Assembly: GCF_009807035.1 (NCBI RefSeq)
Contig: NZ_WUBI01000002.1
Coordinates: 868,001-932,000 of the forward strand
Direction of reading: 5' to 3'
From: Paenibacillus dendrobii
GTDB taxonomy: Bacteria; Bacillota; Bacilli; Paenibacillales; Paenibacillaceae
Length of the DNA: 64,000 bases
Below the pieces are notes generated by a model. The model saw only the letters and a list, made by a program, of their open reading frames with translations. It was not told where the DNA came from and did not search any database. Each line of letters begins with the position of its first letter. Position 1 is the stretch's first letter. The position numbers and the translations under genes are program-made. Below, piece after piece: positions 25,788-33,651 of this stretch.

Positions 25788-26846
25788 TCAGAAAATATAG
25801 TCCAACACCGGTTTCTTAATGATATCTTCGACAGGTTGCATTAACTTTCTGTTGTTCATCGTACTGCTGAGAAGCAATTTCTCTTTCGGCACAACAATGA
25901 CTGCAAGCTGTTGTCCTTTCTCGAGGGCGGCCGTAACGACCGGTTTTGCCGTCTTGACATCAAGCGTCATCATCAGATCCGGGAACGTCGCGTAACGCTC
26001 TCCGCCCTTTTCCAGGGTCATGTATTCGTTCCAGAAAGTCATCTCGAAGCCATCGATCTGTACCGTTCCGACATCGAAGCCCCCGGTTGTTTCAAGCTCG
26101 AACTCCGTTACTTCCCCGCACGCCACAACTCGTCCTCCGAGCTTTGTAGCGACGTCAGCGATGGCTGCTTCCCCGTGTGCGCCGAGCAGCGTTTCGCCCA
26201 CTTCAATCGCCTGCGTGATTGCTCCAGGAGCTCCGTTCATTCTGGCATAAGCAGCCGTCACCGGATTTCTCGCTACCGCAACCAAGCCGCCCGCTTCGAC
26301 GGAGGCCTTGCGGATCAGCGAAGCTGCTTTTCCTAGCGACCCCGAAACGCTAAACTCGAGGTAGTTCTCGCCCTTGCCGCCGATCGCCGTTTGATGGGAC
26401 ACGTAGTCCTCGACTTCCGTCAGGTTCATCGCCCCCATCGTTCCAGTCGGATGAGCCCTGCCATTGCAGGCAAAATCCACCAGCGGAATGCCGGTCATGA
26501 CGGATTGCAACCAGCCGTTTACCGTCGTTCCTGCCCCGTTCTCGTTCGTATGGATGGCAGAGATTGGCTTGCCCAACCCCTGTGCCAGCATTTCCAACGA
26601 TCTCGCGTAATGAATAGGCTTCAAATATTTATCCTTCGCTCCGGGAGCTCCGACAAGAGATACCGTCACGAATGTATCTTCGTTCGCAAATTCATCAATC
26701 GTATGCAGTACCGGCTCTCCCAGTTCCAGAGCCAAGCGGCCAATCTGGAGGCCTTCTTCGATCCAGCCTCCGCCGCCACCGCCCAATACGGCGCCGCCGA
26801 ATACGGCGCTTTTCATCATTCCTTCGTCCAATTTGATTGTTGCCAT
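25788..26846 (-). CDS. DUF917 (S-methyl-thiohydantoin desulfurase-like) family protein
   Basis: A 352-residue protein of the DUF917 family. Relatives include thiohydantoin desulfhydrases and proteins found next to hydantoinases. The Gly-rich start VFGGAVLGGGGGGWIEEGLQIG (about residues 14-35) is the family hallmark; NENGAGTTVNGWLQSV and DFACNGRAHPTGTMGAMNL follow. The ATG at 26846 (MATIKLDEG) is preferred by spacing from GTAGGTG; earlier in-frame starts exist up to 26858, abutting the transporter stop. Tight packing implies cotranscription with the OPT transporter. Enzymatic role in ring opening or desulfuration is inference from the family. Confidence 0.85.
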   Translation of the reverse strand: MATIKLDEGMMKSAVFGGAVLGGGGGGWIEEGLQIGRLALELGEPVLHTIDEFANEDTFVTVSLVGAPGAKDKYLKPIHYARSLEMLAQGLGKPISAIHTNENGAGTTVNGWLQSVMTGIPLVDFACNGRAHPTGTMGAMNLTEVEDYVSHQTAIGGKGENYLEFSVSGSLGKAASLIRKASVEAGGLVAVARNPVTAAYARMNGAPGAITQAIEVGETLLGAHGEAAIADVATKLGGRVVACGEVTEFELETTGGFDVGTVQIDGFEMTFWNEYMTLEKGGERYATFPDLMMTLDVKTAKPVVTAALEKGQQLAVIVVPKEKLLLSSTMNNRKLMQPVEDIIKKPVLDYIF

Positions 26847-26858
26847 ATTCATCTGCAC

Positions 26859-28469
26859 CTACTTTCTAATTTTAAATATGGAATTAAAGAAACTGTAGAT
26901 GGCATCGCCGGCAATAAAGCCCGCCGCCAAAATACTCATTGGAGTCTCTGCTTCCTTGCCTTTTACCTTCAGTACGACGATCCGGATCAGAAGACCCGCA
27001 AGAACCGCCCAACATGCGTTTGGTGTAAGGATTAGCAAACCGGTCGCGAACATGACGCCTACCTGGCGCTTCGCTCCGCCGACCCATTGCAGGATCGCAC
27101 CCGGTATCGCCCACAGCAGCAGCTTCATGGCTACATCTGGTGAAGCTCCCGCTTGAATGGTCGACACATAAACCGTATCGATCGGCGGAACCAGATTTTG
27201 CGAGAAATACGAATGATACGTTAAGGCCACGACAACGACCGCTACGCCAAAAGCAATCACGCCCGTTATATACTGCTGTCTTCTGCCGTGCCGTTCAAAT
27301 TCCGGATCCTCCCCGTTACCGCGAAGGATGTATCCGGTTTTCAGATCGTAGCCCATATCTGCAAACGCCGGGCCCGTTGCGGCACTAAAGCCCGCCAGGA
27401 GAGCAAGCGCAACCGTCGGAAAACCGATCATCATGCCGAACAGCAGCGTAATGAAAGCGACGGCAAATGCCGGAAACCAGCCTGAATGCATTGCTGCAAT
27501 GCCGACGATCAGCTCATGGACGAACGCGGCAAATGCGGCGAACACAAGAAATCCGATCAACATGCCAAAGGACATTTTAGTGATCAAACCGCCGATGAGC
27601 GCGATGATCAAAGCGATAATCAGATAAGCGACAAATCCAAAGCCGAGCGCGCGTCTCGCTTCGCCTTCCGAACGGGTGTAATTGCCGGCTTCTGCTTCCC
27701 GATCTTCTTTCTTCGGGCGTTTCAAGATCAGAATGGCTGCTTGTACCAAGGCAACAATACCCGCGCCGATCATGACGCCATGCGCGATATACAGCTTGTC
27801 AACGTCGATATTGAACCATGGAATCGAATATTGACGGATCAAAAGCCCGATTCCGAACATGCCCAGTGCCCAAATATTACCGATGAAAGCCACGCCGAAA
27901 GCGGACATGGAAATGTGGAAATAGGAACCGATTAGGCCTATAACGGTCCCGACGCCGAGCAGACCTGCACGTTTGCCGCCTTTATCGCCGGCAATGATCG
28001 ATTCTGCTGTTGCAACGCCTGGCGCCCAGGTTCCCGATGCCGGAAACAGCTTCGAATCAAACAATTTGTACAAAAGCGCCGAATCCACGAACATCGCGAG
28101 GGCTGCGCCGATCAGCATGGGGATGATCAGCTTCGTCTCACCCATGACAAACGGAATGCCAATGGGAATGAATAGGCTGTTAGCAGCTCCGAACGTCGCG
28201 GAGGAGATCGAAGTTTGAACCAAGTTTTGACGGTGCACCGACTTGTATTTTTTGAATACTGCCATCGGTATTCTTGCGATGAGCATAGCTACAAGCGCAC
28301 CGATAATCGCTGTATTTGGCGTTACGCCAAGCGTCGTTACAATCTGAATGCCGACGATCGCGCCAAGAACGCCCGTAACCACATTGAGGATCAAGCCAAA
28401 TGGTTCAAATATGCTGGGGTGCTTCTCTTTTTTGCTTGCTTGTTCCACTTCTTTCTTCATTTCGCTCAT
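26859..28469 (-). CDS. OPT family oligopeptide transporter
   Basis: A 536-residue polytopic membrane protein of the OPT superfamily, proton-coupled importers of small peptides or metal chelates. More than ten hydrophobic segments are visible. Family-like segments include FPASGTWAPGVATAESIIAGDKGGKRAGLLG (about residue 145-175) and ATGPAFADMGYDLKTGYILRGNG (about 365-390). The start at 28469 follows GGAGG by 7 nt; a frame to 28529 lacks a site. It provides the uptake step for the surrounding operon. Confidence 0.9.
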   Translation of the reverse strand: MSEMKKEVEQASKKEKHPSIFEPFGLILNVVTGVLGAIVGIQIVTTLGVTPNTAIIGALVAMLIARIPMAVFKKYKSVHRQNLVQTSISSATFGAANSLFIPIGIPFVMGETKLIIPMLIGAALAMFVDSALLYKLFDSKLFPASGTWAPGVATAESIIAGDKGGKRAGLLGVGTVIGLIGSYFHISMSAFGVAFIGNIWALGMFGIGLLIRQYSIPWFNIDVDKLYIAHGVMIGAGIVALVQAAILILKRPKKEDREAEAGNYTRSEGEARRALGFGFVAYLIIALIIALIGGLITKMSFGMLIGFLVFAAFAAFVHELIVGIAAMHSGWFPAFAVAFITLLFGMMIGFPTVALALLAGFSAATGPAFADMGYDLKTGYILRGNGEDPEFERHGRRQQYITGVIAFGVAVVVVALTYHSYFSQNLVPPIDTVYVSTIQAGASPDVAMKLLLWAIPGAILQWVGGAKRQVGVMFATGLLILTPNACWAVLAGLLIRIVVLKVKGKEAETPMSILAAGFIAGDAIYSFFNSIFKIRK

Positions 28470-28595
28470 CCATTTGCCTCCAATTTGTCTAAGTTGTTTT
28501 CTCTTTTTGCATTTCTTCACGACATTCAAATCGAAGACCTATAGAAGAACGACGAGGGCCGTCTGACGTAGATCCATGATTAATCTGCATGCCGA

Positions 28596-29237
28596 TCAGC
28601 GTGTTTGTTTATAAAAGTTGGCAGCGATTAGGCCTTCTGAATCTACGGTATCGATGACCGGAATTCCTAACTCCCTTCGAATCTCGCCCGCAAACGAAAT
28701 GGTTGAGAATCCCGTGCAAGCGAATACAATTGCTTTTGCACCTTGGTTTACCAGGGATCGTGCGCTTTCAAGAGCCGCTCTGCGCCCCTCTTCCGTTAAC
28801 AAATCCGTCGTATTCGTTACTCCATCGGGACGGATGTAGCCGACAATCAGCTCGCCCAACAACTCTCTCATTACGGGAGGAACCCCTTCGGTAATCCCCA
28901 TCAGGCCAACCGGCAGGCCAAGCGAGCGAGCAACCAGCGACGCTGAACTTCCCCCTCCGATGACCGGAATCGAAACCCGTGCGCGAAGTTCGTTTATTCC
29001 GGGATCGGCGGCACAACTGATAATAAGGATGCGGCATCCTTCTTTTTCCAACTGCACTCCTAGATCGACGATTTTGGGAATAGCCGTTTTTTCCGTTTCA
29101 TCATCGTAGATGCCATACGGTTGATCGGGGATACTTCTGCTGATCACAGGAACAGCGTAATTCTCTTGAATCAATTTTCCATGCGATTGAACCACTTCAT
29201 TATCTTTTGCGGTAAATACACGAATTAACCCTATCAA
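28596..29237 (-). CDS. Asp/Glu/hydantoin racemase family protein
   Basis: A 213-residue protein of the Asp/Glu/hydantoin racemase superfamily. The two catalytic-type cysteines are present, ILIISCAADPG (about residue 75) and IVFACTGFSTISFAG (about 177), each in the expected context. The start is TTG at 29237 after AAAGGGTGAT. It is the first gene after the PucR regulator, which has its own terminator, so it probably opens the catabolic operon. Substrate could be a hydantoin, amino acid or related ring compound; not determined by sequence. Confidence 0.85.
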   Translation of the reverse strand: MIGLIRVFTAKDNEVVQSHGKLIQENYAVPVISRSIPDQPYGIYDDETEKTAIPKIVDLGVQLEKEGCRILIISCAADPGINELRARVSIPVIGGGSSASLVARSLGLPVGLMGITEGVPPVMRELLGELIVGYIRPDGVTNTTDLLTEEGRRAALESARSLVNQGAKAIVFACTGFSTISFAGEIRRELGIPVIDTVDSEGLIAANFYKQTR

Positions 29238-29338
29238 AGCCGATCACCCTTTCGCCCCTTTTTTATATGTTAATTTTTTATTAGTTAAGATTTTATTCTT
29301 TTACCTGTTTGGCAACAATGTACTCGCTTACCAAAACT

Positions 29339-29376
29339 AAAAACGCCCCCTTGTGCCGGGAGCACAAGAAGGCGCG
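29339..29376 (-). terminator. Intrinsic terminator of the PucR-family gene
   Basis: A 13-bp stem CGCCTTCTTGTGC/GCACAAGGGGGCG with two wobble or mismatched positions, loop TCCCG, followed by TTTTTAG on the minus strand. It separates the regulator transcript from the racemase-OPT-DUF917 operon. AT-rich 29240-29338 may carry that operon's promoter. Confidence 0.85.
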
Positions 29377-29435
29377 ATTAAAACTGTATATATTACACGA
29401 TATGTCTTCTTTTGAGTACAACATGAACCTTCCTC

Positions 29436-30977
29436 TCAAGAATGATTCAGCAAATAATAAGCAGAGCACAGATACAATTCATACCGAATCTGGGCGCTGC
29501 CCAGATCGAATCCGGTGATTGTTTTGATGCGATCGATCCTGTAGTTAACCGAATTACGATGGATGTACATCCGTTTCGAGGTTTCGTTCAGACTGCCTCC
29601 TGTTGCCAAATAATGATAGAGCGTGCTCAGGTAATTGGTTCCATTTTCCTTGTCATGTTCGGCAAGCTTACCGATTTTCTCCTCAACGAACTTTCCAAGC
29701 CGCACAAGATCCGTCGTTTCCAGCAGCAGTTGAATCATCTCAACCTCTGTGTATTTGAAAAGCTGACGCCCCCGGTTTAAACGGAATCCTATCGACACAG
29801 CTGTCCTGGCTTCGTTATAACTCCGGTGTGCTTCATATAGCGAACAAGGCCGGCCAATGCCGATTCGCACCGACTCCCAAGCTGAAGCCTGTTCCTGAAG
29901 CTCTTCGCTCCAAAAAATCGGCGCATGGTTGTCACGAGCATGATTTTTCATGTGGGCAGACCTGGACGACGGCAGAAACAATACAATTCTCCCCCCGTGG
30001 ATCTGAAGCTGGGAACGGACCTTGCGATCTGACGAAGCCTTGCGTATGAACGCTTGAATGTCTGCTACAATCGGGGATTCATCATTATAAAAAGGCTCAT
30101 CCGCCTCAATAACGGCGACTTCCCATGACCAATCCGGAGCAAGTCCAAGCTGGCGCCCTCTTGAAGCTGTGATCCTCTCATCCGCGACCGGATTCAGAAT
30201 CAGCTCTTCGAAGAACGTTCCCCGCAGCCTGGTCTCGGTATCTGCAGCAATCTTATCCCTCATTAATTCGAGTGAAAAAACCAACCGTGCCTGTTCAATC
30301 AGCATCAAGTCGAGTGCATCGAATTCACGCTTTTCCACCACGAATTTGCCTAATATTTTGTTATCTACATTCACTTCCCACTGCCGGTAATCCTTCAATG
30401 AACCCAAAGGATACCCTTCCGGGGATGAGGCCAGCACTTCGCCTGCTTTATCGATAATCCAGATAGGCGAGGAGATAAGCTCAGACACATTATCAGCAAC
30501 GACCTGGATCCCTTTGTTGTTCAGCACAAGCCCGGTCAGTGCTTTGTTGACTTCCTCGGACCGCTTCAGCAGCACGGACTGTCTATTTAAAATTTGTTCC
30601 ATGACATTATACGTTATATCGATATAAGCCATTCCGATAGGGAGCTGAATAATCGGCACCTGATGCTGATTGCTTTTATCAATCATTTCCTGCGGAATAT
30701 GGGGGATGAATCGTTCCGGTTTAATGGCCACCCCTGCTCCATTGACTTTTGCGAGCTGTTCGATCATCTCCGTCAGAAGTGATGGGTTGTTGCGGGTTGA
30801 ATAACCTGTCGTCAACACCATCTCGCCTTCCCGCAGCCAGTTTCCGATATCGGGTACCTCCCAGATGTCGACATATTGCACGATCCGGTCGAGACCCGCC
30901 TCCCCGCTGATCAACGTTGCCTGTTCCATGACAGGAAGCTTCAACATTTCTCTGACTGTAAAACCTTTCAAATCCAT
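29436..30977 (-). CDS. PucR family transcriptional regulator
   Basis: A 513-residue regulator. The N-terminal PucR domain (FTVREMLKLPVMEQATLISGEAGLDRIVQYVDIWEVPD, about residues 5-42) precedes a GGDEF-like central region, and the C terminus is a PucR HTH (TGGSLNETSKRMYIHRNSVNYRIDRIKTITG, about 460-490). B. subtilis PucR controls purine (allantoin) breakdown; other members control amino-acid or peptide catabolism. The start at 30977 follows AGAGGTGAAGAA. It is the only regulator next to the racemase/OPT/DUF917/DUF1177/AroM operon and presumably controls it. Confidence 0.9.
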   Translation of the reverse strand: MDLKGFTVREMLKLPVMEQATLISGEAGLDRIVQYVDIWEVPDIGNWLREGEMVLTTGYSTRNNPSLLTEMIEQLAKVNGAGVAIKPERFIPHIPQEMIDKSNQHQVPIIQLPIGMAYIDITYNVMEQILNRQSVLLKRSEEVNKALTGLVLNNKGIQVVADNVSELISSPIWIIDKAGEVLASSPEGYPLGSLKDYRQWEVNVDNKILGKFVVEKREFDALDLMLIEQARLVFSLELMRDKIAADTETRLRGTFFEELILNPVADERITASRGRQLGLAPDWSWEVAVIEADEPFYNDESPIVADIQAFIRKASSDRKVRSQLQIHGGRIVLFLPSSRSAHMKNHARDNHAPIFWSEELQEQASAWESVRIGIGRPCSLYEAHRSYNEARTAVSIGFRLNRGRQLFKYTEVEMIQLLLETTDLVRLGKFVEEKIGKLAEHDKENGTNYLSTLYHYLATGGSLNETSKRMYIHRNSVNYRIDRIKTITGFDLGSAQIRYELYLCSAYYLLNHS

Positions 30978-31157
30978 TTCTTCACCTCTCACGGTTCAAG
31001 GCTATCACGAATGAAGCGTTTCTTGCTGTTCCATGACCGCTTGAAACATATCTCTCTCCCATTGTACCTCAGCTTTAAGGATTCATACCACCGGGATTAT
31101 TCCATGTCAGAAGCCTTAAGCCATATATGTATTTCCTATACATTCAGGCTTAACCAA

Positions 31158-31190
31158 CCAAAAAAACAGCCGTTCTCTATTGAACGGCTT
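31158..31190 (-). terminator. Intrinsic terminator of the CD3324-family gene
   Basis: Perfect 8-bp stem AGCCGTTC/GAACGGCT, loop AATAGA, followed by GTTTTTTT on the minus strand, about 65 nt past the stop. Confidence 0.88.
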
Positions 31191-31254
31191 GTGGTTGAGC
31201 TGAACGGATATGATATTGACGATTCAACGGAGAATGAACCTTCCTAGAACAAAT

Positions 31255-31569
31255 CTAACGCTGCGCGGACACTTTTTGATTCAAAGCCTCAGCCTCGTGT
31301 TCCGTGCGCTTTTTTAAGATCACTTTCCGGATGCTGTCCACGGATAAGTGATAAGTTTTCGTTAAACATTCCACCGAATGACCGCTGCAGTAGAGATTAT
31401 AAATCTCTTCGTTTCTGCGTTCGATCATCTGTCTTGTGCCGCTGTTGACTCCCCAACCGACACGCTCATTGCTTTTCTTGGGAATGTAAATCAGCTCACC
31501 CTCAATATGCTTCTGAAGCTCTTTCAGCAGACTAGGGGGCAGCACATCCCTCCCGTTTCTGTAATTCAC
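31255..31569 (-). CDS. CD3324 family HTH protein
   Basis: A 104-residue protein matching the CD3324 family (named from Clostridioides difficile), with an N-terminal segment NYRNGRDVLPPSLLKELQKHIEGELIYIP (residues 2-30) and a helix-turn-helix-like C-terminal half (NEEIYNLYCSGHSVECLTKTYHLSVDSIRKVILKK). It is probably a small DNA-binding protein; function unknown. The GTG start at 31569 has AAGGAGGA about 10 nt upstream. Its ribosome site and first codons lie inside a 31-codon ORF in another frame (31532-31627), suggesting coupled translation. Confidence 0.8.
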   Translation of the reverse strand: MNYRNGRDVLPPSLLKELQKHIEGELIYIPKKSNERVGWGVNSGTRQMIERRNEEIYNLYCSGHSVECLTKTYHLSVDSIRKVILKKRTEHEAEALNQKVSAQR

Positions 31570-31627
31570 GATAAACGTCCTCCTTAGACGGATGATTGTT
31601 CCAATCTACGATTTCTGCGTTGAACAT
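31532..31627 (-). CDS. Candidate 31-codon upstream ORF overlapping the CD3324-family gene
   Basis: The ATG at 31627 is preceded by AAGGGAGGT with good spacing. The peptide begins MFNAEIVDWNNHPS and ends KREGCAAP. It overlaps the first 38 nt of the CD3324-family gene in a different frame and contains that gene's Shine-Dalgarno sequence. It is either a translated leader that couples translation or a short real protein. No homologue recognised. Confidence 0.45.
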   Translation of the reverse strand: MFNAEIVDWNNHPSKEDVYRELQKREGCAAP

Positions 31628-31679
31628 TTTATCGTTACCTCCCTTCTAGTTATGTACCATGTATTTTAAAAAGGTAATT

Positions 31680-31755
31680 AGGGAGGCCTATGCCGGCCTC
31701 CCTGCACTTTGCGATTTCCGCTTTAGGCGGAAACCACCTCGTAATTTGTGATCAA
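31680..31755 (-). promoter_or_regulatory. 10-codon ORF with two hairpins, possible attenuator or toxin-like remnant
   Basis: A TTG codon at 31755, after AAAGGAGATGATTCAGTT, opens the ORF MITNYEVVSA with a stop at 31723. Hairpin TTTCCGC/GCGGAAA (31715-31733) spans its end, and a second strong hairpin GGGAGGCC/GGCCTCCC (31680-31703) follows, with CCTTTTT about 8 nt further. The layout resembles a leader-peptide attenuator upstream of the CD3324-family gene. The start of the peptide also resembles the first residues of small holin-like toxins, but it is too short. The remaining part of 31570-31864 shows nothing else. Confidence 0.4.
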
Positions 31756-31864
31756 AACTGAATCATCTCCTTTCTTTAGGAAAGTTGTCGGCCGTCCGAC
31801 ACCTTTATTAACTCATATTTGGAGCTTCTCTTCAAGCGAAAGAACAAGTATAGATGTTCTTTAC

Positions 31865-32461
31865 CTATATTTTTTTGATCATCCTCATAAAGACGTCTAT
31901 GTGGCTCGCCCAAAAATCTTCGCCATTCGGGCTTTCCTGAAGCATCAATCCTGTAATGGCGGAGAAATAACATAACAGCAGGCTTACCGGCTCCCCCTCG
32001 AAAAATTCGCCCTCTTCTTGACCTTTGACAAAGATGGGAACCATTCGTCCGACTGTCTTCTCCGGGGGATGCTCTTTGATGAGTTGCTTAGCCGCTTCGG
32101 GAACATCATCCGTTATTTGAACCTGCCGGATCAACAAAAAGGACATTCGGTTCTCGGGATCAAGCATCAATCTCGTAAAAGCGGCCAGCTGTTCCGAAGG
32201 CGAGCCCGGAAGTTCATCCATCCGGTCCAGAGCAGAATCCGCTTCAGTGAGCGCTTCCTGCAGAAGCTCGGTATACAGCTCCTCCTTGGAAGAAAAATAC
32301 CTGTAGGATAGTCCCTGGCTTATGCCCGCGGCGGCCGCAATCGAGCTCATCTTCGTTCCGGTAATGCCATACAGCGCAAATATCTTCAACGCCGCTTTCT
32401 TGATTTGCAATTTGCGTTCCTCATGAATCCGTTCAAGCTGATGATCGGTTAATGGCGACAA
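31865..32461 (-). CDS. TetR/AcrR family transcriptional regulator
   Basis: A 198-residue repressor. The N-terminal HTH is clear at about residues 15-60 (KKAALKIFALYGITGTKMSSIAAAAGISQGLSYRYFSSKEELYTELL); the rest is the variable ligand domain. Start is TTG at 32461 with a distant GGAG. It lies 98 nt downstream of an SDR gene on the same strand, and a palindrome typical of a TetR operator sits at the SDR promoter, so it probably represses the pair including itself. Ligand unknown. Confidence 0.88.
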   Translation of the reverse strand: MSPLTDHQLERIHEERKLQIKKAALKIFALYGITGTKMSSIAAAAGISQGLSYRYFSSKEELYTELLQEALTEADSALDRMDELPGSPSEQLAAFTRLMLDPENRMSFLLIRQVQITDDVPEAAKQLIKEHPPEKTVGRMVPIFVKGQEEGEFFEGEPVSLLLCYFSAITGLMLQESPNGEDFWASHIDVFMRMIKKI

Positions 32462-32559
32462 GGGCTATTTCAACTCCGTTCTTCTTGTGAATCTTCATCA
32501 CTTCATTTTTCCCATGGTTCTATTGTATGGCTGCCTCCTCGGAGCTTCAAGTACCTTGT

Positions 32560-33486
32560 TCAGGACAGGATATGGCTGATCTGCTGCTCGCTGATTTCCC
32601 AAAGCCGAGCCGCGCTGCTCAAATCTTGAGCAGCCTTGGAAGGATTCCCGATCTTCAGGTCTTTGTAATAATTCCCGCTTTGACCTGTTAATTCGGTTGA
32701 TTCCGCCAGCCACACCAGCGTCTCAGCCCCTTTTTCCGGCATACGCGAGAAAGGTTTCATGCAGGACATGGTCATTTTGGCGAGCATGCCGTTGTTCATA
32801 TTAAAGCCCGTTGACACGAGTCCGGGATCAAAGCAGTTGGCGCTTATACCCGTACCCTGAAGTCGCTTGGCTAGTTCCACAGTATACAAAAGATTCGCCA
32901 GTTTCGTCTCGCCGTAACGTAAATTGGCACCTCCTAAGAATCTTTTGAACGGGCCGTATAAACGGCTGCCATCCAAATCCCCGTAGCCGATACCGTTTCT
33001 CGCCATTTTGTGGCCGTGAGAGGAAGTGAAAATAATCCTCGATTCCACGTTTTCTTTTAAACGGCTCAGCAGGAGTGTCGTGAGCAGAAAGGGGCCCAGA
33101 TGATTCAAGGCCCATGTCATCTCCACATGGTCTTCACTCCAGTATCTGCGATCATAAAAGGCACCAGCGTTATTGATCAGCACATCGATGCGCGGGCAAG
33201 CCTCGAGGATTTCTTCCGCAACCGTCCGTACCGAATGCATTGAGCTCATATCCGCGATGAAAATATCGATGTGTGCATGGCTGAGTCCACTTTCCAGCCG
33301 TATTCGCGCAGCGCATGCCTCAGCTTTGTCTTTATTCCGGGCAATGAGTCCCAGCCTCGCTCCGTTCTTGGCTAGCGCATGTGCCGCTGCAAGCCCAATG
33401 CCATTGGTTGCCCCTGTCATAAGCACATATTTATTCCGAATCGTCCAAGGTAAAGAAGCCGTCGTTTCTTCGAGAATATCCAACAT
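32560..33486 (-). CDS. SDR family NAD(P)-dependent oxidoreductase
   Basis: A 308-residue short-chain dehydrogenase, close in pattern to retinol-dehydrogenase-like SDRs. The cofactor motif is MTGATNGIGLAAAHAL (about residues 20-35), the NAG motif INNAGAFYD is near 105, and the catalytic YxxxK is in LRYGETKLANLLY near 190. The Arg after the Gly motif (LIARNKDKA) favours NADP. The start at 33486 has GAGGAGG 10 nt upstream; a frame to 33522 would include the operator. Substrate unknown. Confidence 0.9.
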   Translation of the reverse strand: MLDILEETTASLPWTIRNKYVLMTGATNGIGLAAAHALAKNGARLGLIARNKDKAEACAARIRLESGLSHAHIDIFIADMSSMHSVRTVAEEILEACPRIDVLINNAGAFYDRRYWSEDHVEMTWALNHLGPFLLTTLLLSRLKENVESRIIFTSSHGHKMARNGIGYGDLDGSRLYGPFKRFLGGANLRYGETKLANLLYTVELAKRLQGTGISANCFDPGLVSTGFNMNNGMLAKMTMSCMKPFSRMPEKGAETLVWLAESTELTGQSGNYYKDLKIGNPSKAAQDLSSAARLWEISEQQISHILS

Positions 33487-33507
33487 ATTGTTTTTCCTCC
33501 TCATTTT

Positions 33508-33524
33508 GAATGAACCATTCATTC
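33508..33524. promoter_or_regulatory. TetR-type operator at the SDR promoter
   Basis: A 17-bp dyad GAATGA-N5-TCATTC lies immediately downstream of the predicted transcript start of the SDR gene. Size, symmetry and position fit a TetR-family operator; the neighbouring TetR gene is the natural candidate. Confidence 0.65.
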
Positions 33525-33536
33525 ATTATTAAAATC

Positions 33537-33565
33537 AATATATTCCGTTTTTTTCCTTTTGTCAA
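33537..33565 (-). promoter_or_regulatory. Sigma-A promoter of the SDR-TetR unit
   Basis: On the minus strand TTGACA (33560-33565) and TATATT (33537-33542) are 17 nt apart. The predicted start near 33530 abuts the palindromic operator. Confidence 0.85.
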
Positions 33566-33602
33566 CAAACTAAACACATTGATTAATAAAAACACGATAA
33601 AA

Positions 33603-33632
33603 AAAGAACTGTCTTGTACAAGACAGTTCTTT
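33603..33632 (-). terminator. Intrinsic terminator of helD
   Basis: A perfect palindrome AAAGAACTGTCTTG/CAAGACAGTTCTTT followed by TTTTTTT (minus strand), 20 nt past the helD stop. Confidence 0.9.
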
Positions 33633-33651
33633 CATTTGGTTTCGATCAGGC

